From Aldersonia kunmingensis (lineage in GTDB: Bacteria; Actinomycetota; Actinomycetes; Mycobacteriales; Mycobacteriaceae): a DNA stretch of 36,888 bases. Location of the stretch: positions 1 to 36,888 of the forward strand of contig NZ_LRRB01000180.1 of assembly GCF_001646865.1 (NCBI RefSeq), given 5' to 3'. This document shows positions 30,843 to 36,888 of the stretch, piece after piece. A program made the translations under genes and the position numbers. Every line of letters starts with the position of its first letter. Positions within the stretch are counted from its first letter, which is position 1. Under the pieces are notes generated by a model, which worked only from the letters and a program-made list of their open reading frames with translations, did not search any database and was not told the origin of the DNA.

Positions 30843-33353
30843 GTGAGAAATGAGCATTTGGCTCTTCGAGCCGTCCTCGACGAGCGAAAGAACGCACAAC
30901 AGCTGGACTTCGATCGCGATTCAATGAGCTCGGAGCACACCACGAGTTTGTCGTTGGCCCAAGCACTTGCGGTTGGATGCCTCAGTCGCCTGGACCCAAG
31001 CCGTGCGTCCATCGATGTCTGGGATCCCGCATCTGGCTCAGGGTTCGCGGGATTTTTGCTCGTCGATGCGCTCCAATCAGCAGGGGTACACGTCCGATAT
31101 CGCGGGCAGGACATCAATCAGCAAGCGGTGATGGCAGGCCAACGACGCTTCCAAGCAGTGCCAAATGCCGAACTCGCTCTCGGAAACACCCTCGCGAACG
31201 ACGAGTTCGCGGAATTCGAAGCCGATTTGGTCATCGTAGATTCGCCGTGGGGATTGAACTGGGCAAGTTCAGAACCGGCTGTGCAATCTCGCCGCGAATC
31301 GGGTGAGTTCCGTTTCGGCGTTCCGCAACAGTCCGACAGCACCTGGCTCTTTATTTCATTGGCGTTGGAGAAGCTACGACCGGCAGCCCAGGGAGGGGGG
31401 CGAGTCGCGGCCCTCGTCGCTCCGAGCGCCTTACGAGCGGGTGGCGCCACCGGCGCGATGCGACAGAAGATCGTGGAAGCCGGGCTGCTCGAATCCGTCA
31501 CTCGGCTACCTGAGGCGCTAGCACCGAACACGTCTATCACTCTCTATCTTTTGACTTTTACGAACAGCGACGACGGCGATGCACGAAGCAAGGTCGCGAT
31601 TGCTGACCTGCAAACACAGTTCACGAGCGGCCGCAGACATCGAGCGATGCCTGCCTCCGCATTCCGCGAGCTCGAATCAGGGCTTCGGACAAGGAAGTCG
31701 GGACCCCGGAACCGCACTATCGAGGTTGGACAGCTCATCCGCACAGAAGCTGATCTTTCGCGAGAGTCCAACGACGGGCACCGACTCTCGTGGCGACTCA
31801 CGACCTACCGCAACCAGGCGATCGACGAGCGCCTACTGGAGTCTCGATACGGGGCACATTCCGGGATCTGCATGGACAGGAACCCGACCACCATCGTCGA
31901 CCTCGACCCCAGCCCCTTTTTCGGGGATGACTCGCGCGATCTCCTGAAAGCCATGAAGGCACAAGGATGGGCGAGCAGGCGTCTGAGCCAACTCCTCACC
32001 AGAGAGCCGGCAGCGGTAAATGACTCGACCGGCGCCGCCGATAGGCAGGTGTTTGTTCCGACGACTCGCAGCGGCAAGGTCTCCACCGAGCTATCTGAGA
32101 CGGAGGCCTCTGGCCGAGTGCTCTCGATCCAACTCGACACTGGCGTGGCCGAGCCGACGTTCCTGACGGCTTGGCTCAACTCAGAGCAAGGGCTCGCGAG
32201 CAGATTTCGCGCGATCGAAGCGAGCAGCTCGGGCACCTATCCAAGAGCACTTAGGTCCGACCCGAACTCGCTGATGCGTTGGGCCGACGAACTCATCGTC
32301 CCCGTGCCCGCGCGCAGCGTACAACTGGCGCTTGCGTCGGCGGACGAAAGGCTCGGCTCTTATCACGCTGAACTGAACCGCCAACGAGAGAGCATCTGGG
32401 CAGCGCCCGACAGTGCGGCAGAGGTGGTGGACAGGATTGCGAACGCGTTCGACGACTCTGTGGATGCTTGGCTCGACCAGTTGCCTTTTCCCATCGCGTC
32501 GGCACTTTGGACTGCTGAAACCGCCACTTCACCAGGCGACCAGCAGCGGGCGTACCTCCATGCATGGGAGGCCATAGTCACCTTCCATGCAACGGTGCTC
32601 CTCTCGGTGTCCCGCTGCGATCCAGGCAGCAGTAGCACCGTCGAAGCAGCGATTGGCCAGACGCTGCGAGAACAACACTTGGGTATCGAACGAGCCTCCT
32701 TCGGAACCTGGGTGGTCATCGTCGAGAAAACGTCCAAAGACCTCCGTCGTGCGCTTGAGAGTGGCGACCCCGACGATGTCGCCCGCATCCGCAACGCGTT
32801 CGGCGGCCTCAGTCGGACCGGAATCGAACGCCTCATCTCGAAGGACGTCGTGAAGAAGTTCAACGAGCTAAACGGTAAACGTAATCGCTGGAGCGGACAC
32901 ACGGGCTATACGTCCGATGACGAATGGAAAGCGCAGGTGGCATCGCTCGTCTCGGACCTCACCAATCTTCGCGAGATGCTCGGCAATGTTTGGACGCAGC
33001 TCCTTCTCGTTCGTGCAGGCAGCGCCAAGCGCACGCGCGACGGTTACGTCCAGGAGGCAGAGGTCGCAGTCGGCGCTCGTTCTCCGTTCCGCACGCAGAA
33101 CTTCAGTGTCGGTGAGCTGATGGTCGACCGCGAGCTGTACCTCGTGACAGAGGGGTCGCAGTCGCCGTTGCGCCTTGGGCAGTTCGTGCAACTCCGCGCG
33201 GCTCCGCGCAATGCCCAGTACACGACATACTTCTATAACCGGACCGAAGGGACCAGCGTCCGCATGGTCAGCTATCAGCACGGGCCGGAGAGCGAAGTCC
33301 AAGCCGACGCAGAGAGCTTCCGCACTGAGTTCGGCGCATTGGCTGCGACGTGA
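30843..33353 (+). CDS. SAM-methyltransferase / specificity-like / HEPN-motif fusion protein
   Basis: An 836-aa multidomain protein. Residues ~35-245 form an HsdM-like adenine-methyltransferase fold: motif I DPASGSG (61-67), GQDIN (88-92), then VDSPWGLNW (132-140) where active enzymes have NPPY/F, and VAPSALRAGG. Residues ~320-520 resemble a type I specificity (TRD) region: FLTAWLNSEQG (440-450), a GTYPRALR segment and ADELIVPVPARSVQ. Residues ~560-715 are helical and contain RNRWSGH (680-686), which fits the R-N-x4-H motif of HEPN ribonucleases. The last 80 residues are beta-rich. GTG 30843 is the likely start. No separate restriction subunit is present. It may be a one-gene defence protein; domain limits are inferred. 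Confidence 0.7.
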   Translation: MRNEHLALRAVLDERKNAQQLDFDRDSMSSEHTTSLSLAQALAVGCLSRLDPSRASIDVWDPASGSGFAGFLLVDALQSAGVHVRYRGQDINQQAVMAGQRRFQAVPNAELALGNTLANDEFAEFEADLVIVDSPWGLNWASSEPAVQSRRESGEFRFGVPQQSDSTWLFISLALEKLRPAAQGGGRVAALVAPSALRAGGATGAMRQKIVEAGLLESVTRLPEALAPNTSITLYLLTFTNSDDGDARSKVAIADLQTQFTSGRRHRAMPASAFRELESGLRTRKSGPRNRTIEVGQLIRTEADLSRESNDGHRLSWRLTTYRNQAIDERLLESRYGAHSGICMDRNPTTIVDLDPSPFFGDDSRDLLKAMKAQGWASRRLSQLLTREPAAVNDSTGAADRQVFVPTTRSGKVSTELSETEASGRVLSIQLDTGVAEPTFLTAWLNSEQGLASRFRAIEASSSGTYPRALRSDPNSLMRWADELIVPVPARSVQLALASADERLGSYHAELNRQRESIWAAPDSAAEVVDRIANAFDDSVDAWLDQLPFPIASALWTAETATSPGDQQRAYLHAWEAIVTFHATVLLSVSRCDPGSSSTVEAAIGQTLREQHLGIERASFGTWVVIVEKTSKDLRRALESGDPDDVARIRNAFGGLSRTGIERLISKDVVKKFNELNGKRNRWSGHTGYTSDDEWKAQVASLVSDLTNLREMLGNVWTQLLLVRAGSAKRTRDGYVQEAEVAVGARSPFRTQNFSVGELMVDRELYLVTEGSQSPLRLGQFVQLRAAPRNAQYTTYFYNRTEGTSVRMVSYQHGPESEVQADAESFRTEFGALAAT

Positions 33354-33392
33354 CGAGACCGTGAGCATGCTTGCACCATCCGGCCGGATCGC

Positions 33393-33427
33393 CCTATCCG
33401 GCGATGTGTGTAGTAGCACCGGATAGG
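33393..33427. terminator. Hairpin between the convergent MTase-HEPN and integrase genes
   Basis: CCTATCCGG (33393-33401) and CCGGATAGG (33419-33427) pair perfectly with a 17-nt loop. A separate perfect 12-bp palindrome, ATCCGGCCGGAT, lies just before it (33378-33389) and shares the CCGG core. Bidirectional termination is likely. Confidence 0.5.
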
Positions 33428-33497
33428 TAAGCCTGGCGCGAACGAGGCGAGATCGATCAGGCACAAGGCCTAATGATGGACGACACCACTCTCTGGC

Positions 33498-34580
33498 TTA
33501 CTCGTTCTCTCCGCCGGATATCGCGTCAAGGGCCGACGCGACGGTATCGAGTTCTTCGTCGTACAGGTCGGCGTAAACGTGTGCGGTCACGGTGATGGAC
33601 GCGTGGCCCATCACCTTCTGAAGCAGGCGAAGGTCCGCGCCGGCCATTCGCGCGAGTGAGGCATACGTGTGCCGAAGGTCGTGCACCCGCAGCGTCGGTC
33701 GGCCGATCGTGGACGCCGATTTTCTCCACGCGACGGCGCGCTTCCAATTCTCGAGACTCAGGCGGTGACCTTTTGGGGAGGCGATCGCCGGTCCACCTCG
33801 CGGCCGTCCAGCCGTCCTCTCCTCGAAGATCGGCAAGAGCCGTTGAGGAATTGGAATGACGCGGCGCCCCGCTTGGGACTTCGGATTGCCCTCAGTTAGT
33901 CGCCCACCGACCTGTGTGATCGAGCGACGGACGCGGAGTCGCCGGGTTTGAAGATCGACGTCCTCGACGTTGAGTCCGGTCAGTTCGCCGAACCGCAATC
34001 CGGTGTAGGCGAGGACTCTCACGACATCGCCTTGTGCACCGCATGTTCGCGCCAGTTCCGCGACTTCGGCGGCGGTGAGATAAATGTGGTCGCGATGGTG
34101 CATCGGGGGAAACCGGGTCCGTGTGGCGGGGTTCTTCCCAATGAGAAGTCCGTTTTCGGTCGCGTAATCGAGGCACATTTTGAGCACTGAATGCGTCCAG
34201 CGGACGGTTCGGGGGCTAAGCCCTGAGGCGGACATACTGTTGACCCACCGCTGGATCGACGCATGGTCGATCTTTGCGATCGGCCACGAGCCGAAGGTTG
34301 GTTCGACTCGCAGTCTCCAGTTGTCGGAGTATCCGCGGCGCACCTTCGGGCTCCAATCGGGGCGCGAAGCAAACCACAGTATGTAGATCTCGGAGAGTTG
34401 CACTCGGCCGCCCCGCGGATCGAACTGCTCGCCGCGCGCCTGATTGGAGATGACCGCGGCCTCGAAGACCTTCGCCTCCCGCTCGGTCATGAATGTCTTC
34501 GAGCGTTGGGTGCGGTCGGGTGCCCGCCACACGACATCCCATCGGGCGCCGTGCTTGGTGGGGCGCCTAGTGATTGCCAT
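33498..34580 (-). CDS. int: Tyrosine site-specific integrase of the second element
   Basis: A 360-aa tyrosine recombinase. The N-terminal arm-binding part reads RRPTKHGARWDVVWRAPDRT; the core-binding domain spans about 60-150. The catalytic residues are Arg196 (YTGLRFGEL), Lys234 (GNPKSQAG), His300 and Arg303 (HDLRHTYASL), His326 (MGHASI) and Tyr336 (AHVYADL). ATG 34580 has AGGAAG 8 nt upstream; the frame is open further upstream without homologous character. It is not closely similar to the integrase at 18453-19613, in keeping with a different tRNA target. Confidence 0.94.
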   Translation of the reverse strand: MAITRRPTKHGARWDVVWRAPDRTQRSKTFMTEREAKVFEAAVISNQARGEQFDPRGGRVQLSEIYILWFASRPDWSPKVRRGYSDNWRLRVEPTFGSWPIAKIDHASIQRWVNSMSASGLSPRTVRWTHSVLKMCLDYATENGLLIGKNPATRTRFPPMHHRDHIYLTAAEVAELARTCGAQGDVVRVLAYTGLRFGELTGLNVEDVDLQTRRLRVRRSITQVGGRLTEGNPKSQAGRRVIPIPQRLLPIFEERTAGRPRGGPAIASPKGHRLSLENWKRAVAWRKSASTIGRPTLRVHDLRHTYASLARMAGADLRLLQKVMGHASITVTAHVYADLYDEELDTVASALDAISGGENE

Positions 34581-34677
34581 CGCGGCACTTCCTCGAGTTG
34601 CAGCGTCGGGCACCGGACTAATTGCGAGTAGCCCCGAGCGCAGCCACGATTTGGACGCAGAGTTCTCCGTGAGTCCG

Positions 34678-34887
34678 CTACACACGGATCGTTTCGAGCC
34701 AATCAAGTACGTCATGCCTCGTCCATCGACGGTGGCGACAACTCAGGCGCAGGTGGCGAGGGCCTGGAGCGTCAACACCTCGTTCACGCTTAGCCGCCCA
34801 GTCGTGGAGCGTCGAGACCGGCACTCCCGTCATGTCGCGCACTTCGTTCGCGGTGAGCAGGTCGGTGCTAAAAGCTTTGTCGCTCAT
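34678..34887 (-). CDS. Excisionase-like small HTH protein
   Basis: A 69-aa MerR/Xis-type DNA-binding protein: LLTANEVRDMTGVPVSTLHD is the helix-turn-helix and the wing ends HRRWTRHDVLDWLETI. ATG 34887 has AGGAG about 10 nt upstream. It lies 97 bp upstream of the integrase gene on the same strand, the usual place for xis. Confidence 0.75.
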   Translation of the reverse strand: MSDKAFSTDLLTANEVRDMTGVPVSTLHDWAAKRERGVDAPGPRHLRLSCRHRRWTRHDVLDWLETIRV

Positions 34888-34952
34888 CGGAGTAACGCTC
34901 CTAAATGCATCGATGCGACGGAAGTGGGCAACAGGCTGCGAGACATTCGATC

Positions 34953-35471
34953 TCACCCCGCATCCATCAGCCGTTGAAGTGCGGCCGCCAGCACGTAGAT
35001 CCGTCCACCAAGTCGGCGGACCGGCAACTCATCCTTCGACACGAGCCTGTACGCAGCGGCTCGGCTTATCCCGAGTAGCGCGGCCGCACGGGGCACCGGA
35101 AGTAGGGGCGGCAGTTGCTGTTCGGACATTGCGGACCCCAAATCCCGCGCGCTTTCGTGGAGCGTGCCGTCACGGCCGGCTGCCACCTCTTGGAGGCGGC
35201 AGCGATCCTCGTCAATGTGGTGCTCGCCACCGAGGTGTACCCCTGCGACGATGCCGTCCGTGCGATGAGTAGCGAGCGCGTAGCGTGCACACGACGCGGT
35301 CACTGGGCAAGTCCGGCAGATACGCAGCGCTCTTTCGCCGCCGAAAGGTCCGGGAAACCACCAGTCTGGATGCTCGTGACCTCGGCAGCTAGCGTCGTCC
35401 ATCCACGCCCGTGAGGTTGCCGCAGCTCGATGTTGCTTGGGGGCTGGTTGGAGTCCGGCTTCGCAGCTCAT
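34953..35471 (-). CDS. WhiB-like domain fused in frame to an excisionase-type HTH
   Basis: A 172-aa reading frame with two modules. Residues ~20-81 are WhiB-like: Cys29 (DDASCRG), Cys52 and Cys55 (CRTC) and Cys61 (SCARYAL) would hold a [4Fe-4S] cluster; the usual GVWGG turn is reduced to GIVAGVHLGG. Residues 115-172 (PPLLPVPRAAALLGISRAAA then RRLGGRIYVLAAALQRL) are an HTH_17/Xis domain. No stop separates them. ATG 35471 has AAAGGATC upstream; ATG 35129 could start the HTH alone but has a poor ribosome binding site. It may couple redox state to excision or gene control. It is divergent from the XRE gene. Confidence 0.75.
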   Translation of the reverse strand: MSCEAGLQPAPKQHRAAATSRAWMDDASCRGHEHPDWWFPGPFGGERALRICRTCPVTASCARYALATHRTDGIVAGVHLGGEHHIDEDRCRLQEVAAGRDGTLHESARDLGSAMSEQQLPPLLPVPRAAALLGISRAAAYRLVSKDELPVRRLGGRIYVLAAALQRLMDAG

Positions 35472-35536
35472 CCGCCGATCCTTTCGCGGGATGTGTGCAC
35501 ATTTCTGATCGCGAGTCACATACCTACAGATCGATG

Positions 35537-35580
35537 ATGTCCTTCCGATACGTCCGATAGAAGGACTTATCGGAGGACAT
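35537..35580. repeat. Operator-like repeat cluster between WhiB-HTH and XRE genes
   Basis: ATGTCCTTCCGATA (35537-35550) and TATCGGAGGACAT (35568-35580) are inverted with one base of difference. TCCGATA occurs again at 35553-35559, 9 bp after the first copy, and AGGACAT recurs at 35585-35591. They fill the divergent promoter region and are probable binding sites for the XRE regulator or the WhiB-HTH protein. Confidence 0.6.
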
Positions 35581-35608
35581 GAGTAGGACATTTAGACGGC
35601 AGAATGGA

Positions 35609-35643
35609 TCGACATTCCATGTGATCGGACTAGAGTGTCCGTA
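35609..35643 (+). promoter_or_regulatory. Putative leaderless promoter of the XRE gene
   Basis: TAGAGT (35631-35636) stands 6 nt before ATG 35643; TCGACA (35609-35614) is a -35 candidate at 16 bp. No Shine-Dalgarno is present. An ATCGGA word (35624-35629) from the operator family lies inside it, so the regulator may repress its own promoter. Confidence 0.55.
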
Positions 35644-36888
35644 TGACCGCGACTGGAAATGCGCGGCTTCGCGCGGCGAGGCAAGCGGTGGGCCTTCGTT
35701 CTCAGGCGGCGTTGGCCGAGGCGGTTACGCAGGCCGCGCGCAGTATCGGTCTGCGTGTCGCAGTCACCGCTCGCACCGTCCGGCGATGGGAATCGTCGGA
35801 GCCGCCATGGCCGCACCCCGACCATGCGAGGGCGCTCGAAGCGTTGTTTCAGCGTCCGGTAGCGGAGCTTGGGTTCACACCGCCTTGGTCTGAGGGTGCA
35901 ACCGCCGCCGAAATGCATGCAGCACAGCCGGTTTCCGCAGCAATCCACAACCATCGGCGGCTGGGACCAGCAGCTGCCGAGGTCCCGTCATCGGTAGTGA
36001 GCGACTATGCAATAGCAACCTCGGCCTACCGCCGGATGTATTGGTCGTTGGCGGGGGCGCGGGTGCATCAGCCAGTTTCGCATCACGCCGTTCTTGGGGG
36101 CGACTTGCTCGATCACATTCCGCAAACCGAGCGGGAGACCTTGGCGAGGGCGGTGTCTGAGTGCAGCCTGCTTGCCGGCCGGATCGAGTTTTTCGACCTT
36201 CAAAAACCCGAGCTTGCGCAACAAAGTTTCGTCCTCTCGCTCCAAGCGGCGCACGAGGCAAACGACTCACTTCTCGGCGCGGCAGCGCTCGCACATATGG
36301 CGTTCCCGCCCGCATTCTCGGGCGATCGGTCTCGCGCGGAGGAGGCGCGTGATCGTGTCCGGGCAGCGCGAGCGTTTGCGCGTCGAGGCGATGCAAACGG
36401 TGAGATGCACGCATGGCTCGACGCAGTGGAGGCGGAGGTCGAGACGCGGTTCGGCGACACGCGCCGGGCCCTCGACTTGTTACATCATGCGGAGCAGTTG
36501 TACGAGGCGAAGAATGACCGCCCATCACCTCTTTGGATGGATTGGTTCTCCGAGATTCGGCTGGCTGGGTTCAAGGGAAACACGTTGCTGGCGGCGGGTC
36601 GCGGACGTGATGCCCGCGAGACCTTGGAAAGAGTGCTCGCGGACCTGCCAGATGACGCTGTTAAGCAACAGTCTGTCGTATTAACCGATCTGGCCGCGGC
36701 GGCCGTTGTCGAGAAGTCGCCAGAGCTGGCGTGCACATACCTTTCGCAAGCGCTCGATCAGCTTGGGCACTACTGGTATGCGACCGCGATGGATCGCGTC
36801 AAGACAGTTCGCCAGTCGCTTCGGAAGTGGGATTCGATTCCTGAAGTTCGCGATCTCGATGAGCGACTTTACAATTGGCATACCACAG
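35643..36888 (+). CDS. XRE-family regulator with TPR-like C-terminal region (partial)
   Basis: An open frame of 415 codons running off the window end. Residues ~8-55 form an XRE-type helix-turn-helix (RLRAARQAVGLRSQAALAEA, then TARTVRRWE). The following ~350 residues are helical with TPR-like repeats (AHEANDSLLGAAALAHMAF; ARRGDANGEMHAWLDAVEAE; TLLAAGRGRDARETLERVLA). This build is common in actinobacterial quorum- or development-type regulators and in phage-element control proteins. Translation is probably leaderless from ATG 35643. It diverges from the WhiB-HTH gene and likely controls the second element. Confidence 0.85.
   Translation, partial: MTATGNARLRAARQAVGLRSQAALAEAVTQAARSIGLRVAVTARTVRRWESSEPPWPHPDHARALEALFQRPVAELGFTPPWSEGATAAEMHAAQPVSAAIHNHRRLGPAAAEVPSSVVSDYAIATSAYRRMYWSLAGARVHQPVSHHAVLGGDLLDHIPQTERETLARAVSECSLLAGRIEFFDLQKPELAQQSFVLSLQAAHEANDSLLGAAALAHMAFPPAFSGDRSRAEEARDRVRAARAFARRGDANGEMHAWLDAVEAEVETRFGDTRRALDLLHHAEQLYEAKNDRPSPLWMDWFSEIRLAGFKGNTLLAAGRGRDARETLERVLADLPDDAVKQQSVVLTDLAAAAVVEKSPELACTYLSQALDQLGHYWYATAMDRVKTVRQSLRKWDSIPEVRDLDERLYNWHTT

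Larger units (their letters stand above)
30300..36888. mobile_element. Second integrative element, left part
   Basis: The right end is outside the window. Evidence for an element: a tyrosine integrase, two Xis/HTH proteins, a WhiB-like protein and an XRE regulator lie together; paired 10-bp repeats with 11-bp period follow tRNA-Val(CAC) directly; and cargo (the MTase-HEPN gene) sits between the tRNA and the integrase. The exact left boundary and att core cannot be seen without the right copy. Confidence 0.65.

Noticed and set aside
34953-35591. WhiB-HTH protein starting at 35591 (212 aa)
   Set aside because: The extra N-terminal 40 residues overlap the operator repeats and have no WhiB homology; ATG 35471 has a ribosome binding site.
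1-36888. CRISPR arrays, rRNA genes, insertion sequences
   Set aside because: No regularly spaced repeats of the right size, no rRNA sequence and no transposase or terminal inverted repeats were seen on either strand.

Overview
The window is high-GC actinobacterial DNA. The first 8.4 kb match, gene for gene, the mycobacterial block hemE-hemY-chdC / msrB-aftC-secreted hydrolase-ribD / ATPase / GNAT (the Rv2678c to Rv2669 neighbourhood of M. tuberculosis). With the arabinan transferase AftC, a secretory lipase, a DDN-type deazaflavin protein and WhiB, this points to Mycobacteriales, most likely a Nocardia, Rhodococcus or Gordonia relative. Family calls are from memory of motifs and synteny; no search was run.

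Layout. (1) 1-2574 (+): the end of the coproporphyrin-dependent haem pathway (hemE partial, cgoX, chdC). (2) 2644-6769 (-): msrB, aftC, a TAP-like lipoprotein hydrolase lacking the serine nucleophile, and a RibD-type reductase, divergent from zapE (+). (3) 7823-13479 (-): GNAT acetyltransferase, a frameshifted MFS transporter, a DDN-like protein, an EF-G2-like GTPase and a secretory lipase. (4) 13621-17840: a TetR regulator divergent from a carotenoid oxygenase with a palindromic operator between them, then a lipoprotein and two secreted glycine-rich proteins.

(5) 18246-29736: an 11.5-kb integrative element in the 3' end of tRNA-Val(GAC). It is bounded by a 34-bp direct repeat and carries GTTCACG arm-type repeats at both ends. 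Its genes are a tyrosine integrase, HTH/Xis proteins, a RepA-like ATPase, many small overlapping ORFs, an HNH nuclease and a P27-like small terminase. There is no large terminase, portal, capsid, tail or FtsK/Tra gene, so it looks like a phage satellite rather than a prophage or an AICE. Its right part is cargo: a sce7726-type PD-(D/E)XK nuclease convergent with a Beta-family protein, a lipoprotein and small Cys-rich proteins.

(6) 29709-30322: native tRNA genes Val(GAC), Cys and Gly (-) and Val(CAC) (+). (7) From about 30300 to the window end: a second element, probably in tRNA-Val(CAC). Its cargo is an 836-aa protein joining a SAM-methyltransferase fold with an altered catalytic motif (DSPW), a specificity-like region and a HEPN-type RNxxxxH motif. 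It is followed by an integrase, a small Xis, a WhiB-HTH fusion and a divergent XRE regulator cut off by the window end.

The best candidates for an undescribed system are the MTase-HEPN fusion (30843-33353), the sce7726/Beta convergent pair (25836-27489) and the satellite-like element that carries that pair.
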